DNA from: a virus
Virus record (IMG/VR): IMGVR_UViG_3300009094_000009
Span: 1 to 41,328 of that record
Reading direction: 5' to 3' (one strand)
DNA: 41,328 nt
The position numbers and the translations under genes were made by a program. Shown here in pieces: positions 7,961-15,008 of this stretch; the first letter of the stretch is position 1, and every line of letters starts with the position of its first letter. Below the pieces are notes generated by a model. It saw nothing but the letters and a program-made list of their open reading frames with translations. It made no database searches and was not told the DNA's origin.

Positions 7961-8074
7961 AGTCGCGCACGTTATCACAGCTGGCGCGTGAGTCATGCAC
8001 TCCCGCTGCAGTCTAGTGAGTCGACGCTGCGCTCGTGTGAGCGCTGCACCGCGAAGCGCGACAACGCAGCTGCT

Positions 8075-8310
8075 CGAAACACTAGCCGAAACACTAGCCG
8101 ACGAGGGGTCAAAACCGCTAAGTCGAGGTTGTGCGAGCATTTCGCGCGAATCGCAGAAAACGCTAATGTTCTCAGCGGTGAGCCCCGGTGAATTGAGATG
8201 AGCTCAGACGAGCTCTGACGGCATGAAATAGACTTGACGAGTCTACGTCGAATCGCGAAAACCCTAATGAATTCGCGATTTTACCCCGAACACTAGCCGA
8301 AAACACTAGC
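8075..8310 (+). repeat. Direct repeats CGAAACACTAGC and relatives
   Basis: Two tandem copies (8075-8086, 8087-8098) and a second pair (8287-8297, 8298-8310, the latter with one extra A) of CGAA(A)CACTAGC flank the middle of the gap. Weaker relatives lie between: AAAACCGCTAAG near 8111, GAAAACGCTAATG at 8156-8168 and GAAAACCCTAATG at 8257-8269. All point the same way. They look like operator or iteron sites. The second pair sits directly upstream of the candidate TATCAT box. Confidence 0.75.
8251..8280. promoter_or_regulatory. Perfect 9-bp inverted repeat
   Basis: AATCGCGAA (8251-8259) and TTCGCGATT (8272-8280) are exact reverse complements spaced by 12 bases. The spacer contains one of the GAAAACCCTAATG repeats. 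The arrangement fits a dimeric regulator site about two helical turns long. Confidence 0.65.
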
Positions 8311-8403
8311 CGCGCGCTATCATTGTGTCGTCGCATTCACCTTTTGCATGCGACACGCTTTCGTCCTCATGACGACGACGAACGACACGAAAGGCGCACG
8401 ACG

Positions 8404-9552
8404 ATGGGTCACTTGATACAGCAGAAGAACAACTCGCAGAACCTGCTCATGGTCTGGACGGGAACGGACGGCAAGCGCATCACGCGCAGCAGCGGCACGA
8501 GCGATCGCAAGGAAGCGCAGCGACTGCTCGACATCGAAGTCGGCAAGGTCGCACTGGGCGACGTCGTCACGCGTGAGACGACGGGACGTCGCGCGTGTAC
8601 GTTCGACGACGCGGTGCGGCTGTATGACGACGACCTGACGAAGCGCAAGTGCAGCGGGCGCGATGATCTGGTCGGCAAGATCGCGCTGCATCTGCGTCCC
8701 GTGTTCGGGACTCCCGGCACGCGCAAGCTCGCCGACATCACGACGGCGAGGGTCGAGGCATACGACAAAGCGCGACGCGACGCGGGCGCGAAGCGCGAGA
8801 CGATCAATTCAGAGCTTCGCGTGCTGCGTCGACTGTTCATGATTGCGATCGAGCGCAAGCGCTATCGCGGCGACGTGCCCATCATCACGATTCCCGATGC
8901 GAAGAACGCACGGACAGGGTTCTTCGAGCGCGCGCAGTACGACGCGCTGCAGCAGCAGCTGTCGCACTGGCTGCGCGGTCCCGTCACGCTCGCGTACTTC
9001 ACGGGCTGGCGCTTCGCGTCTGAGGTCTGCTCACTGCGCTGGAGTGAAGTCGACCTGACAGCGGGCGTGCTGCGACTCGACAACAGCAAGAACGGCGAGG
9101 GGCGCGTCTTCCCGTTCACGCCGATCGCGGAGCTCGACGACGCGCTGCACGCAGCGGACGTGCAGCGACAGCGTCTGCAGCGCGAGGGCGTCATCGTGTC
9201 GCACGTGTTCCATCGCAACGGCGAGCCGCTGGTGCTGCCGCCACGCGGGAGCTCGCGCACGGGTGAGACGACGAAGTGGGTGCGCAGCGATTGGGCTGAG
9301 TCGTGTAAGCGCGCGGGCGTCGTCGGTCGCATCCCGCACGACATGCGACGCACTGCGGTGCGCGACTTGATGCGCGCGGGCGTGCCGCTCAAGACGGCCA
9401 TGAAGCTCACGGGTCACAAGTCGATGAGCGTCTTCCTGCGTTATCAGATTGTCGATGAGAACGACCTGACAGCAGCGGTCACGCAGTTGGCCGCGCGTCA
9501 CGCGCTGACGCAGCAGCAGCTGCGACGCACGCGCACGAAGCGCGCCGCATAA
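8404..9552 (+). CDS. int: Tyrosine site-specific integrase
   Basis: This protein of 382 residues integrates the phage into, and excises it from, the host chromosome. An N-terminal core-binding domain (about 60-155) precedes the catalytic domain. The catalytic set is visible: Arg203 (FTGWRFASEV), Lys229 (NSKNGEG), His312 and Arg315 (PHDMRRT), His338 (LTGHKS) and the Tyr347 nucleophile (LRYQIV). ATG 8404 is chosen because GAAAGG lies upstream and the protein then starts with a short beta segment typical of such enzymes; the frame stays open to 8323 without support. A strong hairpin follows the gene. The repeat-bearing gap upstream may control it. An attP core was not identified. Confidence 0.95.
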   Translation: MGHLIQQKNNSQNLLMVWTGTDGKRITRSSGTSDRKEAQRLLDIEVGKVALGDVVTRETTGRRACTFDDAVRLYDDDLTKRKCSGRDDLVGKIALHLRPVFGTPGTRKLADITTARVEAYDKARRDAGAKRETINSELRVLRRLFMIAIERKRYRGDVPIITIPDAKNARTGFFERAQYDALQQQLSHWLRGPVTLAYFTGWRFASEVCSLRWSEVDLTAGVLRLDNSKNGEGRVFPFTPIAELDDALHAADVQRQRLQREGVIVSHVFHRNGEPLVLPPRGSSRTGETTKWVRSDWAESCKRAGVVGRIPHDMRRTAVRDLMRAGVPLKTAMKLTGHKSMSVFLRYQIVDENDLTAAVTQLAARHALTQQQLRRTRTKRAA

Positions 9553-9566
9553 CTCCGTCGCTCACG

Positions 9567-9599
9567 CGCCCCCGGTTCGACACGACGTCGCCGGGGGCG
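9567..9599 (+). terminator. Hairpin after integrase
   Basis: CGCCCCCGG (9567-9575) pairs exactly with CCGGGGGCG (9591-9599) around a 15-base loop, 15 bases after the integrase stop. There is no U-rich tail, so it may work as a terminator, a pause or an RNA end-protecting stem. Confidence 0.65.
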
Positions 9600-9718
9600 T
9601 CGTGCGTACGGCAGCAGATGCCGTGTCAAACCACGCAGCCCAGACCATCACGCGCGCGGCGGCTCGACTCGATACTCACAGTGCGGGCATGTCCGCCCGC
9701 CCCTGAAAGGTTGACCCC

Positions 9719-10126
9719 ATGACGAAGACAGCGAAGCAGACGAAGACGAAGCAGACGAAGACGACGACGAAGCAGACGAAGCGCGCGACGAGCGCGAAGC
9801 CGCAGCAGCTGACGCTCGTGCAGCCCGTCGCAGCAGAGCCCGTCGCAGCAGCAGTGACCGCAGCGCCCGCAGTCGCGACGACGACGAGCGACGACGCAGC
9901 GGCGCGGAAGCAGCGCCGCAAGGAAGCACGCGCGGCGCGTCGTGCGCGCAAGCTCGCAGCGGGAGCAGCGACGACGACGACAGCGACGACGAGCGTCGAG
10001 TCGAAGCCGAAGACGACGACGACGGGCGCACGCGCGTCGCTCATCGCGCAGCTGGTCGATGTCATCGTCGACGAGGTGCGCGTCGAACTACGCGCGAAGC
10101 TGTCAGCAGCGCTCGCGACGCTGTAA
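9719..10126 (+). CDS. Highly basic, low-complexity histone-like protein
   Basis: This protein has 135 residues. The first 30 residues are nearly all Lys, Thr, Gln and Ala (MTKTAKQTKTKQTKTTTKQT), the middle is alanine-rich and then strongly basic (ARKQRRKEARAARRARKLA), and the C-terminal 30 residues form an amphipathic helix (LIAQLVDVIVDEVRVELRAK). The composition resembles bacterial histone H1-like or nucleoid proteins, and suggests DNA or RNA binding with a helical dimerisation end. The leader GAAAGGTTGACCCC before the ATG matches that of several other genes here, which supports a real gene. It stands alone between two hairpins, so it is probably its own transcription unit. Confidence 0.65.
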   Translation: MTKTAKQTKTKQTKTTTKQTKRATSAKPQQLTLVQPVAAEPVAAAVTAAPAVATTTSDDAAARKQRRKEARAARRARKLAAGAATTTTATTSVESKPKTTTTGARASLIAQLVDVIVDEVRVELRAKLSAALATL

Positions 10127-10149
10127 CGTCGAGCTCGTCTCAACCCCCA

Positions 10150-10182
10150 GCCCCCGAACGCGCAAGCGACGCGTTCGGGGGC
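10150..10182 (+). terminator. Strong 13-bp hairpin
   Basis: GCCCCCGAACGCG (10150-10162) and CGCGTTCGGGGGC (10170-10182) form a perfect 13-bp stem with a 7-base loop, 23 bases after the histone-like gene. It is probably a terminator, though only a short TTCG follows. Confidence 0.8.
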
Positions 10183-10382
10183 TTCGTGCGTACGGGGGTC
10201 TGCGACGCGTCTGCTGACACGCTGAGCGACGAACGACGTCGCGCCGCTACGTCAGCACGTCGCGCGCGTCGAGCGCTCAGAACCGCTTCAGAACAGTCGA
10301 GCTTGAGCGCGTCAGCTGAGCTCGAAACCCCCAACAATCGCCGGGGCGGTACGGCTTTCGTGCAGGAGTGTGCAGGTTCGCC

Positions 10383-10411
10383 TAACTTAGCGGGACACTT
10401 AGTGCGATAAT
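10383..10411 (+). promoter_or_regulatory. Possible extended -10 promoter
   Basis: TGCGATAAT (10403-10411) resembles an extended -10 element. A weak -35 candidate (TAACTT) lies 17 bases before it. The next ATG is at 10418, which places the likely transcription start at or next to the start codon. The gap from 10183 to 10382 shows nothing else I can support. Confidence 0.5.
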
Positions 10412-10417
10412 AAGTGT

Positions 10418-10684
10418 ATGAGAACGAACGACACGGCGGCGGCGGTGACGATTGCGACGGGTTGCAAAGCGTGCGGAACACTCTGGAACGCGTCTGGTGC
10501 AGAGGGACAGTGCGGAACGTGCAAGCGCTGCCTCGGCTGCTGCGCAGTAGGCAAGCCCGGTACCTGCGAGCCGCGCAACGCAGCACGCGAAGCAACGATG
10601 GACGCAGCCGCGCTGCTGCGTCGTCGTCGCGCGCAGCGACGCTACACGCTGCACGGACAGCGCGACAACTTGAACAGCAAGTAA
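10418..10684 (+). CDS. Cysteine-rich small protein
   Basis: This protein has 88 residues. Eight cysteines in the first half (CKAC at 16-19, then CGTCKRCLGCC, then a later C) suggest two zinc knuckles. The second half is basic (LRRRRAQRRYTLHGQRDN). ATG 10418 follows a -10-like box by six bases, so the mRNA may be leaderless. It is the first gene of the small-gene cluster between the integrase and the repressor. No family recognised. The zinc plus arginine-rich layout fits nucleic-acid or protein binding. Confidence 0.65.
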   Translation: MRTNDTAAAVTIATGCKACGTLWNASGAEGQCGTCKRCLGCCAVGKPGTCEPRNAAREATMDAAALLRRRRAQRRYTLHGQRDNLNSK

Positions 10685-10712
10685 AACAGCAGCAGCGAAG
10701 ACGAGAACGACG

Positions 10713-11528
10713 ATGACGACGACGACATTGACGAAGACGAAGACGACGACACTGCAGCGCGACGACGCGTGCGTGTCGTGCGGTCGTCGTCTCAAGACAT
10801 TCAAGCACGCATGGGTCAGCGCGACGAGCAAGTACTGCACGAAGGCGTGCGCGACGACGCATCAGGAGCAGCACCCCATGACGACAACAACGACGACGAG
10901 CGACGACACGAAGACGCAGCAGCGCGCGACGTGTTCAGCGTGCTTCGCGGAGCAGGCCATCACGAAGCGCGGCGCGCTCGTCGCGCACGGTTACACGCGT
11001 CCGCAGCAGTGGCATCAGAACGTCGGCACGTGCGACGGCGCAGGGCAGATGCACTTCGGCACGACGCAGGGTCGTGACTACACGCAGACGCTTGCGCAGC
11101 GCGTGCGTGACGCGGCGCAGGGAGTCGACGTTAACGCGGCAGACGTGCTCGCGGGTCGCGCCCCGGTGATGGGTCGCAAGCGCATCGCGGGATCGCGCGT
11201 CTACACGATGACGGCGATCGAGAACGTGACGCAGTCGCAGCGTCAGCAGTACGCAGCGACGCTGACGCAGCAGGCGCAGCAGATGCGCGAGCACGCGCGC
11301 GAGCTCGACGCAGCAGTCGCGAAGTGGGTCGCGGTCGCGCCGAAGACGGTGCGCGTCGAAGCGAAGCAGACGCTGCTGCACATGCGCGACGCGGGTCGAC
11401 GCTTCGGCGGCAAGCTGTGCGCGTCGTCAGCAATGGGAGCGCTGAAGGGCTACACGACGAGCGACGTCGCAAGCGTGACGTGCGAGAAGTGCAAAGCGCT
11501 CATCGCGCGACGTCAGTCAACGAAGTAA
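10713..11528 (+). CDS. Zinc-binding phage protein, possibly fused from two genes
   Basis: This protein has 271 residues. Residues 1-55 form a small zinc unit (CVSCGRRL, then YCTKACATTH). Residue 56 is a Met inside an ACCCC-ATG context identical to other start sites in this phage (ATG 10878). After it comes a second zinc unit (CSACFAEQAI), a motif common in phage proteins (HGYTRPQQWHQNVGTCDGAG), a long helical part (about 165-235) and a final CEKCKALI. I keep the longest frame, but the true start could be 10878, or two genes may have been joined by loss of a stop. Function is unknown; the histidine/glycine-rich middle is found in small phage zinc proteins of unknown role. Confidence 0.7.
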   Translation: MTTTTLTKTKTTTLQRDDACVSCGRRLKTFKHAWVSATSKYCTKACATTHQEQHPMTTTTTTSDDTKTQQRATCSACFAEQAITKRGALVAHGYTRPQQWHQNVGTCDGAGQMHFGTTQGRDYTQTLAQRVRDAAQGVDVNAADVLAGRAPVMGRKRIAGSRVYTMTAIENVTQSQRQQYAATLTQQAQQMREHARELDAAVAKWVAVAPKTVRVEAKQTLLHMRDAGRRFGGKLCASSAMGALKGYTTSDVASVTCEKCKALIARRQSTK

Positions 11529-11555
11529 CGCAACGAACGACGAGGAACAACGAAC

Positions 11556-12182
11556 ATGAAGATCAACAGACAGCTTCGCAAGGACATCAATGCAGCGGTG
11601 CGCGCACACGTGCGCTCCGCTGCGCCGCTCGCAGAGGTCGGCTATCGCGACGTCACGACTGACGGTCGCACGCAGAGCAACAACGCGCTCAAGTGGCACG
11701 AGGACGCGGACCTCAACGACATGCGTCGACTCGCTGACGTGCGCGAGCTCGACGACGACGCGCTCAACCCCGGATGCTTCGAGCTCGACTTGTATGTGAC
11801 GACGGGAGTCGGCCTCTATCGCGAGCTCGAAACGAACGTCTGCGTCCTGATTCGTGACGGCAAAGTCGTCGGCGCAACGTCGAAGGGACTGCGCGTCGAA
11901 TCCATTAAGCGCGCGCTCGCGTTTCCGCTCGGCGGCTTCGACGATTCATTCTGGGGCGAGCGCGACACGCTCAAGCAGCGCGTCGATGAGATGCGCAGCA
12001 ATCCCGAACGCGCGCAGACGCTGCGCACGACCGCGCAGCGTCGACACGAGCTCGACGACACGACGACGTCGCGTCTCGATGACGACGGCGAGCGGTGGTG
12101 TCGCGATTGTCACGACTCATACAACGTCGCGAGCGGCTGCGAGTGTGGCCGCAAGGACGACGACGCGCAGCAACAGCAGTGA
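11556..12182 (+). CDS. Hypothetical protein with C-terminal zinc ribbon
   Basis: This protein has 208 residues. The first 140 residues have mixed helix and strand (NPGCFELDLYVTTGVGLYRE and then CVLIRDGKVVGATSKGL look like a small beta sheet). The last 30 have CRDCHDSYNVASGCECG, a zinc ribbon. The leader AGGAACAACGAAC precedes ATG 11556. It sits in the accessory cluster. I recognise no family. The first part might be an enzyme-like or RNA-binding fold, but no catalytic residues stand out. Confidence 0.65.
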   Translation: MKINRQLRKDINAAVRAHVRSAAPLAEVGYRDVTTDGRTQSNNALKWHEDADLNDMRRLADVRELDDDALNPGCFELDLYVTTGVGLYRELETNVCVLIRDGKVVGATSKGLRVESIKRALAFPLGGFDDSFWGERDTLKQRVDEMRSNPERAQTLRTTAQRRHELDDTTTSRLDDDGERWCRDCHDSYNVASGCECGRKDDDAQQQQ

Positions 12183-12212
12183 ACGACAGCAACTCGAAAG
12201 GACAACGAACAC

Positions 12213-12437
12213 ATGAAACGAAACCCAGTCACTGGTCGGATCATTCCGAAGCCGACAGCCTATCTACTGCACGACCTCGACCCCGCGATCTGGGATCGCT
12301 TCAAACAGCGCGCAGACGCGAGCGGGCTGCCCATGCGCACGGTCATGCTGGAGCTCGTCGCCGCGTATGCGAACGGCGCCATCGAGGTCGAGCAGCAGCT
12401 GGTCGTGCGTCCGTCGCGCAAGGCGGGTGCGCGATGA
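12213..12437 (+). CDS. Small ribbon-helix-helix-like protein
   Basis: This protein has 74 residues. After a basic N-terminus there is a beta segment (PTAYLLHDLDPAIWDRFK) followed by two helices (RFKQRADASGLPMRTVMLEL), which is the order of Arc/CopG-type DNA-binding proteins. GAAAGGACAACGAACAC upstream of the ATG is a good ribosome site. The stop overlaps the next start (ATGA). It is likely a small transcription regulator or a similar DNA-binding protein. The call is made from pattern only. Confidence 0.65.
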   Translation: MKRNPVTGRIIPKPTAYLLHDLDPAIWDRFKQRADASGLPMRTVMLELVAAYANGAIEVEQQLVVRPSRKAGAR

Positions 12438-12679
12438 CAACGACACTCGTGCGCATTCCGCGTCGCTTCTATGACGACCACGACGGACGTGCGCTGCCGT
12501 CGCCCGTCGTCGTCAAGGCGACTGCGCGACACTACTGGATCGATCGCTGCGACGCACACGTGCAGGAGCTCGTCGACGACGCGCGACACTATGTCGATCG
12601 CGACGCGCAAGATCACGACTTCGGGGCGCGTGCGCTACTGCGCGCGCTCGACTCGACTGAAAGGAACAGCACCCCATGA
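12434..12679 (+). CDS. Hypothetical small protein
   Basis: This protein has 81 residues. The N-terminal part reads as strands (LVRIPRRFYDDHDGRALPSP, then VVKATARHYWI) and the C-terminal half as helix (HVQELVDDARHYVDRDA). The start overlaps the stop of the ribbon-helix-helix gene, and the end overlaps the next start. No family or catalytic motif was recognised; it is probably co-translated with its neighbours. Confidence 0.65.
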   Translation: MTTTLVRIPRRFYDDHDGRALPSPVVVKATARHYWIDRCDAHVQELVDDARHYVDRDAQDHDFGARALLRALDSTERNSTP

Positions 12680-12954
12680 CCACGAGAACACAACACTGGT
12701 GCGGCGCGACGATGGTCGCGCTCGACCCCACGCGCCCCGGCGCGCTCTTCTGTCCTGAGTGCATCAAGCGACGCACGTCAGCGCCGCCAGCGACGACGAA
12801 GCGCTCGTCGTCGCGACTCACTGTCGCGGAGCGCGACGCGGTCATCGAAGCGATCGGGTTTCGACTCGCGGGCGAGATTGATAACGACAACGCAGACGCG
12901 ATCGTCGTCGCGCTCGAAAGCGCTCAAGCGAAGCTGCTGCGAGGTGTGCGATGA
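12676..12954 (+). CDS. Small protein with N-terminal zinc pair
   Basis: This protein has 92 residues. It has a CG...CPEC arrangement (WCGATM at 8-13, FCPECIKRR at 25-33), a serine/threonine linker, then a helical C-terminal domain (LTVAERDAVIEAIGFRLAGE, DNADAIVVALESAQAKLL). The start has both GAAAGGAACAGCACCCC upstream and an ATGA overlap. It is probably a zinc-stabilised protein of unknown function in the accessory cluster. Confidence 0.65.
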   Translation: MTTRTQHWCGATMVALDPTRPGALFCPECIKRRTSAPPATTKRSSSRLTVAERDAVIEAIGFRLAGEIDNDNADAIVVALESAQAKLLRGVR

Positions 12955-13154
12955 GAACGACGACCATCACAATCACGATCGAAGCGCGAGCGAACAGCAG
13001 CGAGAGTCGCATCAGAGAGGCGATCATGGCCGACGTCGACGAGTTGTTCCGCTTTCGTCGCGCTCGCAGCACCGAAGACGGACGCACGGTTTACGTGACG
13101 AGCGTCGAGCCGCAGGAATCGATCGAGCGAATCGTCAAGCGAGGTGTGCGATGA
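12951..13154 (+). CDS. Hypothetical small protein
   Basis: This protein has 67 residues, beginning with a beta strand (TTTITITIEARANSS), then a helix (RIREAIMADVDELFRFRRA), then two strands and a final helix (ESIERIVKRGVR). The alternating order suggests a compact alpha/beta fold. It starts by ATGA overlap. The last codons and ribosome site (GCGAGGTGTGCGATGA) repeat almost exactly those of the gene before, so the junction may have been copied. Confidence 0.6.
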   Translation: MRTTTITITIEARANSSESRIREAIMADVDELFRFRRARSTEDGRTVYVTSVEPQESIERIVKRGVR

Positions 13155-13432
13155 CGACGACGCGCGGCGCGATGCATCTGCTGCGCTGGGCGCGTGTCGA
13201 CGCAACGACGACGGAGCTTGTCGCGCCGTCGCTCATCGTCGGCTGCGTCTACACGATCGCACGCTATATGGGCAACACGCGCACGCAGGGACAGTGGCGA
13301 CTGACGTCGTCGAACGAAGACGAGACGCTTTGGTGGGGACGCACGCTGCGCGCGACGAAGAGCGTCGCGCAGCGTCTCGAAGATCAACGCATACGCGCAT
13401 TCCTGCGCGAACAGAACGAACGGAGCATTTGA
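13151..13432 (+). CDS. Hypothetical small protein
   Basis: This protein has 93 residues with a predicted beta-rich centre (VAPSLIVGCVYTIARYMG, then QGQWRLTSSNEDETLWWGRT) and a helical end (VAQRLEDQRIRAFLREQNE). It starts at ATG 13151 by ATGA overlap, after a GAGGTGTG ribosome site. No motif points to a function. Confidence 0.6.
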   Translation: MTTTRGAMHLLRWARVDATTTELVAPSLIVGCVYTIARYMGNTRTQGQWRLTSSNEDETLWWGRTLRATKSVAQRLEDQRIRAFLREQNERSI

Positions 13433-13436
13433 CCCC

Positions 13437-13745
13437 ATGACATTACGCAATTTTCTGCGCGACGTGCGCGAGCACGCGTCGAGCAATCTGATGGAGTTGC
13501 ACTGCGCGGGCGAGCAGCCCTCACGCTGGCGCGTCGCACGTGAGCGCGTCGGCGTCACGCTGCAGCACGTGCGCTATCTCATCGCGGCTGTCTACTGCGA
13601 CCGCTTCGGTCACTCGTCGCAGACAGAAGTCGCGGACAACGTCTACGGTGAGCGTGACGCGCGCGGTCGACTCGTCGACATCGACTGCGGGAGCGTCTCA
13701 TGGTTCTGTCCGCGTTGCGGACGCGGCGGCACGAATTACTTCTGA
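13437..13745 (+). CDS. Small protein with C-terminal zinc ribbon
   Basis: This protein has 102 residues. The first 60 residues are helical, with a pattern that could be a helix-turn-helix (RVARERVGVTLQHVRYLIAA). After a strand-rich stretch the protein ends with WFCPRCGRGGTNYF, a CPxCG knuckle. The start is the ACCCC-ATG seen at several other genes. It could be a small DNA-binding protein; this is inferred from layout. Confidence 0.65.
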   Translation: MTLRNFLRDVREHASSNLMELHCAGEQPSRWRVARERVGVTLQHVRYLIAAVYCDRFGHSSQTEVADNVYGERDARGRLVDIDCGSVSWFCPRCGRGGTNYF

Positions 13746-13760
13746 AAGGACACTGACCCC

Positions 13761-14000
13761 ATGACACAACTCGAACGACTGATACAGGCGCACACGCAGC
13801 GCGCGACGCTGGAGACGATTGCGACGCGCAGCGACACCGTCGCCGAAGAGATGGCGCGCGAACTACTGCGCGACCCCGTGATTCGCACTGAACTAAAGGC
13901 GCTCGTGCTCGCGGCCTTCAAGGCGACATGGACGTCGCTGAAGCAGCAGCGGCCCGCGCGCACGACGCGACGTCGACGCGCGTCGTTCCGCAAGCGCTGA
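13761..14000 (+). CDS. Small helical protein with basic tail
   Basis: This protein of 79 residues is almost entirely helical (LERLIQAHTQRATLETIATR, EEMARELLRDPVIRTELKAL) and ends in an arginine tail (TTRRRRASFRKR). GAAAGGACACTGACCCC before the ATG is the clearest example of the common leader in this genome. It is the last gene of the accessory cluster and is followed by a strong hairpin. Confidence 0.65.
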   Translation: MTQLERLIQAHTQRATLETIATRSDTVAEEMARELLRDPVIRTELKALVLAAFKATWTSLKQQRPARTTRRRRASFRKR

Positions 14001-14027
14001 CACGCGTCGCGCGCTCGCGACATCTCG

Positions 14028-14060
14028 CGGCCTCGCTCCGTAGAACTACGGGCGAGGCCG
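14028..14060 (+). terminator. Long hairpin ending the accessory cluster
   Basis: CGGCCTCGC (14028-14036) plus CCGTAG (14038-14043) pairs with CTACGG plus GCGAGGCCG (14046-14060), giving a 15-bp stem with one bulged base and a tiny loop. It starts 28 bases after the stop at 14000. TTGT follows. It is probably a terminator between the accessory cluster and the repressor region. Confidence 0.8.
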
Positions 14061-14261
14061 TTGTCATGTACGCGGGCTCCGAAAAACTACGGGCACGCGT
14101 CGCGCGCGTCGTGTCGTCCGTCGACGACGAGCGACGAAGGTCGTGCTTGCGATCGCGTGCGCCGATGGGTAGAGTCTGCGATCTTCGGCGGCGCGATCGG
14201 AAGACGGACTCGCCTCCCGCCCACAATCATTCGCAGTCGACGCAAGATGGGAGACGAGCCT

Positions 14262-14597
14262 ATGTCGACGTTGTCGTTGTCGTCGGCGTCGTCAGTGCGG
14301 GCGCGGCTGAACCAGCTGCCGTCACGCATGCAGCGCGCGCTGCTCGCGCAGCTGCGTGCGACCGTGCGCGTCATCACGGGACGCGAGTCGTCTACAGCTT
14401 CCGGCGTCGACGAGCTCGACGCGTTGCTGCAGCAGCTGCCGCGTCGCTGGCGTCGGGCGTACGCGTCGACGGTCGCCGGTATCGTGCGTCTGGTGCCTTC
14501 GCGGTCGTCGCGTCAGCGACGAGCAGCGACGATTCCTCGATCAACGTTGCGAAGCGCAGCTGCAGGACGCGCGGCAGCAGACGCAGATGGTCGATGA
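14262..14597 (+). CDS. Doubtful small basic protein, antisense to repressor end
   Basis: This open frame of 111 residues begins at an ATG with GGGAG upstream. The first 70 residues (RARLNQLPSRMQRALLAQLR, then VDELDALLQQLPRRWRRAY) look like plausible amphipathic helices. The last 40 are arginine/alanine-rich and lie antisense to the repressor's variable C-terminus. If real, the two genes converge and overlap by about 200 bases. No promoter was seen. The composition could also be a shadow effect. The stretch 14061-14261 shows nothing else. Confidence 0.3.
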   Translation: MSTLSLSSASSVRARLNQLPSRMQRALLAQLRATVRVITGRESSTASGVDELDALLQQLPRRWRRAYASTVAGIVRLVPSRSSRQRRAATIPRSTLRSAAAGRAAADADGR

Positions 14598-14913
14598 GTC
14601 GCTGCTCGAAGCGCGTCAACTCATTTTTCAGCGACGGCGGCTGCGTCACGTCGTCGAGCGGCACCGTCACGGTGTAGCCGCGCAGCTGGTCGTAGGGCGT
14701 CACGACATCGTGCATGAGCGTCGCGGGCGTCACGCTGAGCGCCGCCGCGAGCTTGACGATCGTGCGCGGCTCGGGCAGATGCTTGCTACGCTCCCAGAGG
14801 CTGACGGCTGTCGTGCGTGTAAAGCCTAAGCGCTTCGCGAGCACCTGTTGCGTCAGCCCCGCGCTTTCGCGCGCGCGTCGCAGGTTCGCGCCGAACGTCG
14901 TGATGTCAGTCAT
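14392..14913 (-). CDS. Cro/CI-type repressor (XRE helix-turn-helix)
   Basis: This protein of 173 residues is the likely lysogeny repressor. Residues 5-65 form a standard XRE domain: LRRARESAGLTQQVLAKRLG, then TRTTAVSLWERSKHLPEP and IVKLAAALSVTPATLM. The rest is a helical part (about 75-135) and an alanine/arginine-rich tail with no recognisable peptidase dyad, so it would not be a self-cleaving CI. It is transcribed leftward, opposite to the early operon, across a 134-base gap with tandem repeats. ATG 14913 is chosen because the HTH follows directly; the frame is open to 15060, but that extension would cover the promoter region. Confidence 0.85.
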   Translation of the reverse strand: MTDITTFGANLRRARESAGLTQQVLAKRLGFTRTTAVSLWERSKHLPEPRTIVKLAAALSVTPATLMHDVVTPYDQLRGYTVTVPLDDVTQPPSLKNELTRFEQRLIDHLRLLPRVLQLRFATLIEESSLLVADATTAKAPDARYRRPSTRTPDASDAAAAAATRRARRRRKL

Positions 14914-14944
14914 GACGCATAGTCTAATCCGAACAGTGTATGCG

Positions 14945-15001
14945 GCGTGAGTTGTAGTGAGTCCTAGTGAGTCCTGATGCATATGCTGTGCGTGATACAG
15001 C
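14945..15001. promoter_or_regulatory. Probable operator region of the lysogeny switch
   Basis: AGTGAGTCCT occurs twice in tandem (14956-14965, 14966-14975), and a related GTGAGTTGT lies 10 bases before at 14947. The 10-base spacing puts the sites on one face of the helix. A small inverted repeat GCTGT/ACAGC lies at 14985-15001. All lie between the repressor and the excisionase-like gene, where repressor binding sites are expected. Confidence 0.6.
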
Positions 15002-15008
15002 GTAGGAC

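Larger units (their letters stand above)
7961..8403. promoter_or_regulatory. Divergent control region upstream of integrase
   Basis: This gap of about 440 bases lies between the leftward operon and the integrase. It contains no convincing gene. It is less GC-rich than its surroundings and holds at least six copies of a short repeat, a 9-bp inverted repeat and possible -10 boxes facing both ways: GATAAC on the minus strand near 7971 and TATCAT on the plus strand at 8318-8323. It is the best candidate for a two-way switch, and perhaps also for the phage attachment site beside the integrase. Confidence 0.6.
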
